The notes: generated by a model not told the origin, from the sequence alone. A stretch of DNA of 47,134 nt from Microcaldota archaeon (GCA_016212465.1 JACRGE010000034.1:1-47134), one strand, 5' to 3'. Shown: positions 16,323 to 24,057, numbered from the stretch's first letter. Translations and numbers: made by a program.

Positions 16323-16424
16323 TCAACCCATTACGTATCTTTTGATGAAGAACGTGATTAAAGCAACTACTCCGACTACCGAGCCAATCAGCAGCAGGTA
16401 TTCAACTGCGGTTTGTCCCTTCAT
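16323..16424 (-). CDS. 33-residue mini-pilin with class III signal
   Basis: Too short for common gene-calling cut-offs. ATG 16424 opens a 33-codon frame beginning MKGQTAVEYLLLIGSVVGVV and ending FFIKRYVMG before TGA at 16323-16325. It has the leader, Gln and Glu of a class III pilin, one membrane helix, and only a short basic tail. GAGGTG at 16431-16436 is a well-placed Shine-Dalgarno, and TTTTTTAA (minus strand, 16461-16468) is a TATA candidate. The leader is near-identical to that of the next gene (MKGQT-x-VEYLLLIG). After cleavage only about 30 residues would remain, so it may be a helical filler, regulator or very small pilin. Confidence 0.8.
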   Translation of the reverse strand: MKGQTAVEYLLLIGSVVGVVALITFFIKRYVMG

Positions 16425-16514
16425 TTCACGCACCTCGCTACTGTAAATACGTTCGCTTCATTAAAAAACATTTCATAACCCATAACCCTCTTCTTTAGAC
16501 TTCGCAAAACCATT

Positions 16515-17534
16515 TTACATGATGCAGGAAATCGAGGAGCCAATAATCAAGTCGCTGAAGATCTTTCCTCCCTCGAACATGAGGATGGTGAACAACACCA
16601 TGATTGGAACATAAAGAATGTATTTGAAGGGGTCTCCTTCTCGAATGATTCCTACTGCAATGAGGGAGACAATTGCTTGAGCGGAAAGGAATACTGTGAG
16701 GAGGAGGTTGAGCCAGCTTAAATCTAGTGGAGAGGGGATGCATGCGTCTGCAGAGGGGTTGAAAACCATTTTCTGGGAAGTGCAGTAGGCTGCTTTCTGC
16801 TGGGGCAGCAGGTTGGAGACGGAAATAGTTGTTTGGCCTGTTGCAGCAATCATGCCGCTTCCCATGTAACAAACGATGCTTAAGGAAAAACCGAATATGA
16901 ATGGCGAAAGCAACAGCGTAGAAATATACAGGAACATGACGTGCATGGTTGTCCTGGAATATCTTTCCCTCTTCACCCTGAGGATTTCCTTGGCGTCGTC
17001 TGCAATGGAGTTCATTACATCAGCTAAGCCCGCACCTGCCTTGCGTGCATCCAATATGATTGTAACGCATCTCTTGAAGATGATGGAGCCCGTTTTTTTG
17101 GCGGCGTCTGTGAGGACTGCATCAAACTCCCTGCCCTCCCTCAACTGCTTTAAAGAAACCTTGAGGTCGACGCTGATGGGACCGTAATCCGAGTTTGCCG
17201 CTTCTTCAAGCGCGCTCTCCGTTGTTCCACCTGACTTGAGGACTGCTGACATGTGCTTTAGAACATCGGGAAGAGTAGAGTCAATCTGAGAGATTCTGGC
17301 GTTCCTTAAGGTGATGGGGAAGCTGACTATGAGGCTGAGGACTGCAATGAAGCCGATGACTGCAATGAGGGGCTTGAGGTTCAGGACGAGGAATATGAGC
17401 GCGGTTGCCAATGCAATAAAGAAGATGACTGCAATGAATTTCTTGAAGCTGAACCTGAATCCCGTTCCCTCGTAGTAAACCTCCATTTTCTTGTACTCTT
17501 CCTTCAACCTTGCCTTGATTTCGTTGGAATTCAT
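16515..17534 (-). CDS. tadC: TadC/GspF-type pilus platform protein (second copy)
   Basis: Inner-membrane assembly platform of about 339 residues that couples the TadA ATPase to pilin polymerisation. The T2SSF pattern is visible: LPDVLKHMSAVLKSGGTTES, ALEEAANSDYGPISVDLKVS, AKKTGSIIFKRCVTIILDA, RKAGAGLADVMNSIADDAKE. Two helices come before and four after this core. A loop of about 50 residues with two Cys (YCTSQ and ACIPS) lies between later helices and probably faces outward. It starts four bases after the other TadC gene, forming a paired TadB/TadC-like platform. Confidence 0.92.
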   Translation of the reverse strand: MNSNEIKARLKEEYKKMEVYYEGTGFRFSFKKFIAVIFFIALATALIFLVLNLKPLIAVIGFIAVLSLIVSFPITLRNARISQIDSTLPDVLKHMSAVLKSGGTTESALEEAANSDYGPISVDLKVSLKQLREGREFDAVLTDAAKKTGSIIFKRCVTIILDARKAGAGLADVMNSIADDAKEILRVKRERYSRTTMHVMFLYISTLLLSPFIFGFSLSIVCYMGSGMIAATGQTTISVSNLLPQQKAAYCTSQKMVFNPSADACIPSPLDLSWLNLLLTVFLSAQAIVSLIAVGIIREGDPFKYILYVPIMVLFTILMFEGGKIFSDLIIGSSISCIM

Positions 17535-17538
17535 TTCA

Positions 17539-18594
17539 TCACGCTGGTTCTATCCTCCTTATTATGAACAGGATGAGTCCCATCGCCGCAAACACGAGGA
17601 GGAAACTGATGTAGACGATGCTCATCGGAATCTTGCCGGCGAAAATCGGGAGCTGTATGATGGCTGACAGAATCGTGATGGTAACAGGTGCAACCACTGC
17701 AACCATTATGAACACTACGTTGATAATGTTCAGTTTTTCAGTGAAATCCCGTATGAGCATCCTCGTCTCAAACGAAACATCTGAGGCGATTCCCGACATG
17801 ATGTCGGAAAGGTTTCCGCCAGTCCTCAAAGCCCTGTTCATCTGCATAATGGTTTTCTTCAATCCCTTTGAGCGAGTTGAGTAAGCGAGTTTCATGAACG
17901 CTTCTTCAGTGTTCATCCCGCCATCAATGTCCCGCAACACTTTTTTGATTTCCATGCTGAGCAACCCGTAATCAGCTTCAGCAATGGACTGCAACGCCCT
18001 GTGAAAGCTTACGCCAGACTTCAGTTGGGTTGCGAGGTGCCTCAACGCAAAGGGAAGCTCCCTGTCTATCTTGAATGCGCGGTTGGTTGCCCTCATGGAA
18101 GGATAGAGGAGCGCAAGCAAGGACAAGCCGATGAAAACAAACAAGCCGATTAAGGGTGCTAGCGCAGCCAGGGATATGTCCGCGATTGCAACGCCCAAGG
18201 TGATGAGAAGCAACATGATCAACAAGGAGGAAAGCAAGGCAATGGATGAAACTGCCACCAGGTATGCCTCCACGCTGAGGTCAATGCCTGCAGCCGCAAG
18301 ATCGACTTTCATGTTTTTTGTGACTGGAATGGAGGAAAGGAATTCAGCTATCCTCAGTATAACTCCCTGCAAGGAAGAGTATACTCTTCCAACCAAGGCA
18401 AGCCCCTTTGCCGTAAATGTCTCGGAACTGACTTTTGAAAAGTCAAGCGGCAATTCCTTGGACTGGCCTTCAAGCCTTGCCTTCAGCTCTGCGACCTTTC
18501 CTGCTGGAGCTGGTGCAACAGGCCTCTCTTTTTCCTTGAGCCTGCTTATTATCTTCTCGAGCTTTTCCTTTTCTTTATCCACTTCCTTATCCAT
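17539..18594 (-). CDS. tadC: TadC/GspF-type pilus platform protein (first copy)
   Basis: About 351 residues. A charged, coiled cytoplasmic N-terminus (residues 1-45, Lys/Glu-rich) precedes helices. The T2SSF core reads LPFALRHLATQLKSGVSFHR, ALQSIAEADYGLLSMEIKKV, STRSKGLKKTIMQMNRALRT and GGNLSDIMSGIASDVSF. It pairs with the adjacent paralog as the two-protein platform typical of archaeal and Tad pilus systems. A 228-base spacer separates it from tadA upstream on the minus strand, where a TTAATAAA-like TATA near 18648 may supply a second promoter. Confidence 0.92.
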   Translation of the reverse strand: MDKEVDKEKEKLEKIISRLKEKERPVAPAPAGKVAELKARLEGQSKELPLDFSKVSSETFTAKGLALVGRVYSSLQGVILRIAEFLSSIPVTKNMKVDLAAAGIDLSVEAYLVAVSSIALLSSLLIMLLLITLGVAIADISLAALAPLIGLFVFIGLSLLALLYPSMRATNRAFKIDRELPFALRHLATQLKSGVSFHRALQSIAEADYGLLSMEIKKVLRDIDGGMNTEEAFMKLAYSTRSKGLKKTIMQMNRALRTGGNLSDIMSGIASDVSFETRMLIRDFTEKLNIINVVFIMVAVVAPVTITILSAIIQLPIFAGKIPMSIVYISFLLVFAAMGLILFIIRRIEPA

Positions 18595-18822
18595 TTAAAT
18601 GACCATCCATTTGATTTTGCACCAACAGCCTAAGACCCCTTCCATGTTTTTATTAACTAAATCCTTTCTTCAATTTAATCGCCTTCGTCAACCTTGTATT
18701 ATCCAAGCAATAATGTTAAAATAATTTTTTGATGTTCTTTCAACCTATTTCTTTTCTTATTTTAATGTCCTGGGTTTTTGTTTTTACAGCCTCTATTCAA
18801 GCAATCAAGAAATATTGAACGC
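18595..18822 (-). other. Spacer between tadA and tadC
   Basis: AT-rich, 228 bases, no gene seen. It contains several T-runs on the plus strand and a TATA-like TTAATAAA on the minus strand near 18648-18655, about 55 bases before the tadC start. The spacing suggests tadA ends its own transcript and tadC begins a new one, though read-through is possible. Confidence 0.4.
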
Positions 18823-20385
18823 TCACGTCTTCAGCTTCTTCTTCAACACGTAGTTTTGGGTGATTTCGCAAACGGAATTGATGTCGCGAACGCCTTTCTT
18901 GCTCATTTCCTTGAGTTTGTTCTCTCGCTCAGAGAGCTCTTCCAAGAGTTCTTTCTTCGTCAAGCCCGTGTACTTCGTAAGCAACTGCAGGAAATTGGAT
19001 GAAAACTCTGTCTTCTCTTGCGTGTCCTTGAGCGGGTTCCAGGAGTAAAGCGTTTGCAACTCGAGCTTGTCGTTATTGCCCGCAATCACTTCAGTCAGCT
19101 CAGTGATTCTCCGAATGGTTCCCCGCTTCCTGTCGTGAATCCTTTGCTCCATGAGAATGAAATTCAGTGCAGAGAGCATGACGTGGGGAACGCTGATGGG
19201 CGGACTTTCAAGCCGGACGAGAGTCTCCCTGGCTGAATTAGAGTGCACTGTCCCCAAACAACCCTTGTGGCCTGTGTTCATGGCAGCGAACATCGTGAAC
19301 CCCTCTGCTCCACGGATTTCGCCCACAATGATTCTATCCGGTCTCATCCTCAACGAATTCTTTACTAAGTCGTTCATCGTGATTTCGCCTGTTCCCTCCA
19401 GTCCAGGAGGCCTGGTTTCAAAGCGGACGAGATGCGGGAGGGGCAGGTTCAACTCCGCTGTGTCTTCTATTGTAACAATGCGTTCGTCTGCAGGGACGAA
19501 GGAAGCCAAGACGTTGAGGGTCGTGGTCTTGCCTGCGGCAGTTCCTCCAGCAACCAGTATGTTTGCAGGATAAGCTCCGAGCCCATCAACGCACATCCAA
19601 AGAAAGGCAGCGAGCTCGCTGCTCAATGTATTCAGGTTAATCAAATCGATTATCGTGAACGGGTCCTTCCTGAATTTCCTTAAGCTCAACGTGGAGCCGT
19701 CGAGGCTAATCGGAGGAAGGGTTGCGTTCACTCTTGTTCCATCAGGCAGCCTGGCGTCAAGCAACGGAACCTGGAAATCAATTCTCCTTCCAACGATGCG
19801 CGCAACTCGTTCTATAAGGTTTCTGATGTCTTTGTCTTCGTAGAAAACGATGTTGGTTTTCATCATCTCATATTTCCTGTGGTGCACGTAAACAGGTCTG
19901 TTGGAGCCTATAATCAGGATGTCTTCCAGGTTGTCGTCCCTCACCAAAGCATCTATGAGGCCATAGCCGATCATTTCCTTGACAACAGCGTCCGCATAGA
20001 ATTCCTTCGCGTGAATGGGAATCTTTAATTCAGGCGAGGCGTCGATGATCTTCATTATCCTGTCAAAGTATTTTCTCCGTCTCTCCTCTTCTGTCCCGAA
20101 GTACCCTGGCTCTGTTTCAATGACGCTGGCAGCGATTTCAACCAATGCTTCTATGAGCGCCTTTTCCTCCCCTCTATAGTGTGGAACCGGGACTTCGTAC
20201 TTGAAGAGCGGGTCTCCTTGGACCTTGTATATTCTGACATCGCCATATGAGTCAACAAGAGTCTTTTCCTCTTTTTTTTCTTCTGGAACTGCCTCTTTTT
20301 TCTCTGCTTCCTTTTCAGCAGTAGCGATTGCTTGCGCCTTGCGTTCTTCCTTTGCTTTCTTGAGGAGTTCTTCGAGGTAACTCAT
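18823..20385 (-). CDS. tadA: TadA/VirB11-type pilus assembly ATPase
   Basis: Secretion ATPase that powers pilin extraction and assembly, about 520 residues. A Lys/Glu-rich N-terminal stretch (about residues 1-45) is followed by the N-terminal domain and then the RecA-like core: Walker A GGTAAGKTT (280-288), Asp/Glu box TIEDTAELNLP, Walker B RIIVGEIRG (351-359), and His box HKGCLGTVHSN (373-383). The tail is helical and charged. ATG 20385 follows GTGAT; ATG 20391 is equally possible, but the longer frame to 20454 runs into the previous gene without support. Encoded right after the Ig-like anchor protein. Confidence 0.95.
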   Translation of the reverse strand: MSYLEELLKKAKEERKAQAIATAEKEAEKKEAVPEEKKEEKTLVDSYGDVRIYKVQGDPLFKYEVPVPHYRGEEKALIEALVEIAASVIETEPGYFGTEEERRRKYFDRIMKIIDASPELKIPIHAKEFYADAVVKEMIGYGLIDALVRDDNLEDILIIGSNRPVYVHHRKYEMMKTNIVFYEDKDIRNLIERVARIVGRRIDFQVPLLDARLPDGTRVNATLPPISLDGSTLSLRKFRKDPFTIIDLINLNTLSSELAAFLWMCVDGLGAYPANILVAGGTAAGKTTTLNVLASFVPADERIVTIEDTAELNLPLPHLVRFETRPPGLEGTGEITMNDLVKNSLRMRPDRIIVGEIRGAEGFTMFAAMNTGHKGCLGTVHSNSARETLVRLESPPISVPHVMLSALNFILMEQRIHDRKRGTIRRITELTEVIAGNNDKLELQTLYSWNPLKDTQEKTEFSSNFLQLLTKYTGLTKKELLEELSERENKLKEMSKKGVRDINSVCEITQNYVLKKKLKT

Positions 20386-20395
20386 GCTCATCACT

Positions 20396-21454
20396 TCAAG
20401 ACGCGGTTGGTCCGCTGATGCTGACTGTAAGCTCTCTCTTCGGCGGACATGCATGGGAGACTATGAGCTTGCCGAAAGTACTCTCAGTAACAGGCGCGAT
20501 CTGGACCCAGAAGTTGAGCTCTTCGCCTGGCGGGATAGAGTTTGCGTCAAATGAAATCAGTTTAACTAGCTCCGCAAGATTGTCCGACACTTTTACTGAG
20601 AGCTCCGTGATTTCACTTTCCCCCAAATTCTTTATTCTGACAAGGTTTGTACAAGGTGGATTCCTGCAATCGATGTTTCCGCCTTCCGGCGAGATGACGG
20701 AAAGCTGAGGTTTGTCAGTGGTTGTCAGAGAAACTGGAATGGAAACCTCCGTGTACTTAATCCTCAACTCTCCCTTCACCTTGCCTTTACTACCTAGTGC
20801 AACCACTGGGACTTGAAAGTTACTCTCGCCCTTTGGCCCCAGCGGGCTCGGCTGGGTTTTAATCAACCTCTCCAGCTCGCCAGTGCCCACGAACTCTACA
20901 CTCGCTGAAGCGTCTCCTTTGTTCTTTACAGTGACGGTTAACATCTTCGTGCAGCCTGCGCCCACTGTCACATCAATGGACGGCGCGTTTTCTATTGCAA
21001 GATCCCAGTTCCTTGGAACCTCAATTGTTTCTGACTTGCTTTCGCCTGAAGCCAGGCTAATGGTTCTCGGTATACCCGCGTAGTTCGACCCGACGTCGGC
21101 CACTATCGTAAGGTCCTTTTCAGATGGAACCAAAAACTCTGCAATTCCCTTTTCAGTCATCTTGGATTCTATATTATTGCACATGAAGAAAAGAAAGCAG
21201 TTCCTTGCAGTTTCCCCATCCTCTAGGATCTCTACGGTTCCATCCAACGCTTTTCCCGAGTCTTTTTCAACCAATGCAACTGTGAGGGTGGCTGGCTTTG
21301 GATACAAGAAAAAATACCAGACCAGAGAAAGCAATATGATTACAAGGATGGAGAACTTGATTACGCCGAATCTGCGAATCCAAAGAGCCAAGTCTGAAAA
21401 GGCGTTTTTCACCTTGTCCAGGAAGCCTTCTTCAAAACCGTATTCCTCTTCCAT
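20396..21454 (-). CDS. Membrane-anchored protein with Ig-like repeats, head of the Tad operon
   Basis: About 352 residues. A cytoplasmic N-terminus of about 30 residues and one helix (IKFSILVIILLSLVWYFFLY) lead to an external region of beta-sandwich character: PATLTVALVEKDSGKALDGT resembles a carboxypeptidase-regulatory-like fold, and later stretches such as KMLTVTVKNKGDASASVEF and LVRIKNLGESEITELSVKVS resemble CARDB/NEW3-type Ig domains. A Cys-containing loop (GGNIDCRNPPCTN) separates them. TATA at 21476-21483 is about 26 bases before the ATG, implying a leaderless transcript. It precedes tadA by about 10 bases, so a structural role in the pilus machine is inferred. Confidence 0.82.
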   Translation of the reverse strand: MEEEYGFEEGFLDKVKNAFSDLALWIRRFGVIKFSILVIILLSLVWYFFLYPKPATLTVALVEKDSGKALDGTVEILEDGETARNCFLFFMCNNIESKMTEKGIAEFLVPSEKDLTIVADVGSNYAGIPRTISLASGESKSETIEVPRNWDLAIENAPSIDVTVGAGCTKMLTVTVKNKGDASASVEFVGTGELERLIKTQPSPLGPKGESNFQVPVVALGSKGKVKGELRIKYTEVSIPVSLTTTDKPQLSVISPEGGNIDCRNPPCTNLVRIKNLGESEITELSVKVSDNLAELVKLISFDANSIPPGEELNFWVQIAPVTESTFGKLIVSHACPPKRELTVSISGPTAS

Positions 21455-21475
21455 GAACTGATTAATGGAAGGTAG

Positions 21476-21483
21476 TATAAAAT
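21476..21483 (-). promoter_or_regulatory. TATA box for the Tad operon, leaderless
   Basis: TATAAAAT read on the plus strand (minus-strand ATTTTATA) is centred about 26 bases ahead of the ATG at 21454. In archaea transcription starts about 25 bases from the TATA centre, so the mRNA should begin at or next to the start codon. Confidence 0.55.
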
Positions 21484-21666
21484 CATTTTGAATTAAAGAT
21501 TTTTACCCTCCTGAAAATTAAGTTTTGTATCCCCGCTTATAAGCAAAATTCTCACTCCTCGAACCCCCCACAGCAACCTATTATTACCAAGCATCCATAT
21601 TATCTACTGGATTATCCCTTTTCTCACAAATTAAGAAGCGATAGAACCATTTTAACAGGGATTGGA

Positions 21667-22710
21667 ATGAGAATCATTCATTTTGACAAAAGGAATAATG
21701 AAATGAAGTTAGAGCCCGAGAGCTTGGAGGACCTTTGGTATCTCACCAAGGTAGTGGAGCCAGGTGACAAGGCGATTGCGCGCTCGCTGAGGCGGTTCAA
21801 GATAGAGCTTGAGCGAGCAGAATCAGGGGAAAAAAAGCCAGTTTTGATTGAGTTGAATGTGGAGTCCGTTGAGTTCTCGGAGAGCATGAACAAACTGCGT
21901 TTAACAGGCAAAATCCTTGCAGGCACTCCAGAAGAATACGTTTCTGTAGGTTCCCACCATACGCTTGACATTGAACCGCACCATTCCTTCACTTTGAAAA
22001 AAGAGTTTGGTCCCTATCACCTCAAGGTACTTGAAGAGGCGAAAAGAAGTGCGAGGCAGCCTGTGATACAGCTTGTTGTGATGGATGATGAAAAGGCTAC
22101 TGTCTGCTCTCTTGAAAGAAGAGGCCTGTCTCCCTTCATAGAGATTCAGAGCCGCGCGAGGAAACGAGATCCAGAGTCCTACGAGGAGTTCAGGAAGAAG
22201 TACTTCTCTGAACTCATGAAATTAGTTGAAGAAGGCAAGAGGAAAACCATTATTGCGGGCCCTGGCTTTGCGAAAGAAGATTTCAAGAAATATGTCGCAG
22301 AAAAGAAGCCCAAGTTGATTTCAAACATGATCTTCGAGCACGTGAGCTCCTCTGAAAGAAGTGGGGTTTATGAACTCCTGAAGAAAGGCGTGGTGGAAAG
22401 GGTTTTTGGAGAACAGAAGCTGGAAGAGGAATTTATTGCTCTTGAGAAACTGAAGAAAAGCATTGCGTCCGAGGATGGGCTTGCCTGTTATGGCGTGGAT
22501 GAAGTGAAAAACGCAGTTGAATTGAATGCTGTTGAAGAAATCCTTGTGCTAGACGAGCTATTGCGGAAAAACAAGGAGGCCCAGGAGCTAGTTGAAAAAG
22601 CGGAAAAGAAAGGCGCTAAGATATTAGTCTTCGATTCAGGAGACGAAGCCGGCCAGGAGTTCAAGACCTATAAGCTAGCTGCATTGCTGAGGTTCAGAAC
22701 TAGCTACTGA
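21667..22710 (+). CDS. pelA: Pelota/Dom34 ribosome rescue factor
   Basis: Protein of 347 residues that enters stalled ribosomes with aEF1A and hands them to ABCE1. The eRF1-like three-domain order is seen: the N-terminal Sm-like domain (MRIIHFDKRNNEMKLEPESL, DLWYLTKVVEPGDKA), the central domain (GPYHLKVLEEAKRSARQPV, KTIIAGPGFAKEDF), and the C-terminal domain (AVEEILVLDELLRKN ... ALLRFRTSY). As expected for Pelota, the GGQ motif of termination factors is absent. ATG 21667 has GGGATTGG just upstream. ABCE1, its partner, is encoded about 13 kb away in this window. Transcribed alone. Confidence 0.96.
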   Translation: MRIIHFDKRNNEMKLEPESLEDLWYLTKVVEPGDKAIARSLRRFKIELERAESGEKKPVLIELNVESVEFSESMNKLRLTGKILAGTPEEYVSVGSHHTLDIEPHHSFTLKKEFGPYHLKVLEEAKRSARQPVIQLVVMDDEKATVCSLERRGLSPFIEIQSRARKRDPESYEEFRKKYFSELMKLVEEGKRKTIIAGPGFAKEDFKKYVAEKKPKLISNMIFEHVSSSERSGVYELLKKGVVERVFGEQKLEEEFIALEKLKKSIASEDGLACYGVDEVKNAVELNAVEEILVLDELLRKNKEAQELVEKAEKKGAKILVFDSGDEAGQEFKTYKLAALLRFRTSY

Positions 22711-22792
22711 CTCCCCTCCTCTTCTTATGGATGGACCGTTGAATACGCTGTAGGCAAGAATAAAAAGAGGAGGGTAGGGGAACCTTGGTTCC

Positions 22793-23011
22793 TCATACGC
22801 TGATTTCGGTGATTTTCTCCTTAACCGAGGGTGGTCCCCGCTTGGCTGATTGGTAGTAGAGAGCTACAAGCAAGAAGAAGAGGAATATGCTTATGAGGAC
22901 GCCTCCCATGAACAATACTGCTGTTGCTGTGAAAAACAACAGGTATACATAGCCATAACCCTGCGTGCTCTGTTGCTCAACCTCTGTAGTGCCTTCCTTG
23001 TACACAGCCAT
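22793..23011 (-). CDS. Small membrane protein behind a structured leader
   Basis: About 72 residues: a polar N-terminus (MAVYKEGTTEVEQQSTQGYG), one long or two short membrane helices (about residues 22-52), then a basic-polar tail (AKRGPPSVKEKITEISV). Family not recognised. Coding is supported by the polar-hydrophobic-polar pattern and by a TATA box at 23163-23170 with a leader of about 130 bases. That leader folds extensively (feature 23030-23110), and the AUG sits in a GGGAUGG that can pair with nearby C-runs. This is the only gene in the window with such a leader. Transporter-like or sensor roles are open. Confidence 0.7.
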   Translation of the reverse strand: MAVYKEGTTEVEQQSTQGYGYVYLLFFTATAVLFMGGVLISIFLFFLLVALYYQSAKRGPPSVKEKITEISV

Positions 23012-23029
23012 CCCTGGGGGTTTGAGACG

Positions 23030-23110
23030 GGATTGCCTTCGGTGGGAATCAAGAGTGCAAGTAACGGATTACCTCCTTGGGGTTGCCTCTTTATTTCCCA
23101 CCAGCAATCC
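23030..23110 (-). ncRNA. Candidate cis-regulatory RNA, copy B (leader of 22793-23011)
   Basis: Within the leader, the RNA can form nested helices, listed by plus-strand positions: 23030-23036 with 23104-23110 (7 bp), 23041-23048 with 23095-23102 (8 bp, GGTGGGAA/TTCCCACC), 23051-23060 with 23083-23091 (9 bp, one bulge), and a terminal hairpin 23061-23064 with 23069-23072. The core GCAACCCCAAGGAGGT occupies 23071-23086 and is identical to 2048-2063. The GGTGGGAA helix is replaced in copy A by a different but equally perfect helix of the same position. This nesting, between a TATA box and a start codon, is what a riboswitch-like leader looks like. No known class is recognised. Confidence 0.6.
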
Positions 23111-23162
23111 AAAAACAATTTCTCCCCCTCACTGCCTTAGGCAAAAATATCACATTACACAC

Positions 23163-23170
23163 ATATATAA
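23163..23170 (-). promoter_or_regulatory. TATA box for the structured leader and small membrane protein
   Basis: TATATAA-like sequence with a purine-rich upstream stretch (minus strand CGAAAAGC). Expected transcription start is near 23140, leaving a leader of about 130 bases that contains the whole nested helix set. Confidence 0.6.
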
Positions 23171-23334
23171 GCTTTTCGTTTTTGGACAATTTAATGGTAT
23201 TTCAAACAAAAAATACAAAAATCATACAATTCAAACTTACTATTGAATTGCTCTCGTATTTTCAAACAAACCAGTAGAAAAGTTTATTAACTTGTTGGTT
23301 TATACTGTCTTAACGCGTTTTTTGGGGTTGTGGA

Positions 23335-24057
23335 GTGAACGGAATAAATTCAAAGTACAATATTACCGAAGCAACTGTTGAGGTATTGGAAGCATTGCCG
23401 TGTTTAAAAATCCCTCTTCGTTACGACTTGCTTAATCTATCAGCCTTGGCTAGATTCATTAAGCCAGCTGTTGAAAAGAAGATGAAGGGCTCAAGCATCG
23501 GAATCGATGCAATCACAATCGCAATCAGAAGGTACGCTGAAGCAGTTTCAAAGGCAGAAGCCCCCAACAACGTCCTTGACGTCATAAAAGGAAGCAGGCT
23601 TACATTTGGAACTGACTTGTCTATGGTTCATCTCAAGAGAACTCCCGAACTCTACCTGAAGCTCATTGAGTTGAGCAAGACTGTGAACTGGTACGCAGGC
23701 GAGCGGATGTACATCATCCAGAGGACCGACGACATGTCTGTCGTAGTAACACCTCGTTTTATGCAATTGCTTAGGACTCTGGTGAGCTCTCCTCAAGAGA
23801 TTCTTGGAGAACGAGAGGACCTGGCGATCATCACCGCTTATACGCCCCCAAAATCACTTGAGACCCCGGGAGTGATTGCGTATTTCGCGAACCTGCTTGC
23901 AGAAACTGGCGTCAACATCCTCCTTACCTTCTCTACCTTCTACACGATTTCTTTCGTGATTGAAGCGGAGGACGCTGGAAGGGCTTACGAAAAGCTCTCT
24001 ATCGCAATAAAGAATGTGCAGGCAGTTTCAACAGACTCAACTGAGACTGTCCCATAA
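23335..24057 (+). CDS. ACT-like domain regulatory protein
   Basis: About 240 residues. The first 75 (ATVEVLEALPCLKIPLRYDL, ARFIKPAVEKKMKGSS, IGIDAITIAIRRYAEAVSKA) look like a helical, possibly DNA- or partner-binding module. The rest carries two alpha-beta units; the last, AYFANLLAETGVNILLTFST followed by TISFVIEAEDAGRAYEKLSI, strongly resembles the C-terminal ACT domain of aspartate kinases. No kinase domain is present. Similar stand-alone proteins occur in archaea with unknown ligand. GTG 23335 is preceded by GGGGTTGTGGA. It has its own promoter and faces the glycogen operon. Confidence 0.75.
   Translation: MNGINSKYNITEATVEVLEALPCLKIPLRYDLLNLSALARFIKPAVEKKMKGSSIGIDAITIAIRRYAEAVSKAEAPNNVLDVIKGSRLTFGTDLSMVHLKRTPELYLKLIELSKTVNWYAGERMYIIQRTDDMSVVVTPRFMQLLRTLVSSPQEILGEREDLAIITAYTPPKSLETPGVIAYFANLLAETGVNILLTFSTFYTISFVIEAEDAGRAYEKLSIAIKNVQAVSTDSTETVP

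Larger units (their letters stand above)
23012..23334. other. Divergent intergenic region
   Basis: No protein gene seen. The left part is the structured leader of the minus-strand membrane protein. The middle has its TATA box, and the right part has an AT-rich stretch and two plus-strand TATA candidates (TTTATTAA 23283-23290, TTTATAC 23299-23305) for the gene starting at 23335. A GGGGTTG at 23324-23330 is complementary to the CAACCCC part of the RNA core, which may be coincidence. Confidence 0.5.

Noticed and set aside
16326-16326. TTG 16326 as start of the repeat-bearing pilin
   Set aside because: It overlaps the mini-pilin stop and the AGGTG ribosome-binding site; TTG 16311 restores the MKGQT leader with correct spacing.
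22891-23118. Minus-strand frame starting further upstream over the structured leader
   Set aside because: It runs in a different frame across the helices and through the membrane gene with a Cys/Gln-rich nonsense-like product; no family resemblance.
23320-23331. GGGGTTG before the ACT-like gene as an antisense partner of the RNA core
   Set aside because: Only seven bases complementary, and it fits equally well as part of that gene's ribosome-binding region.
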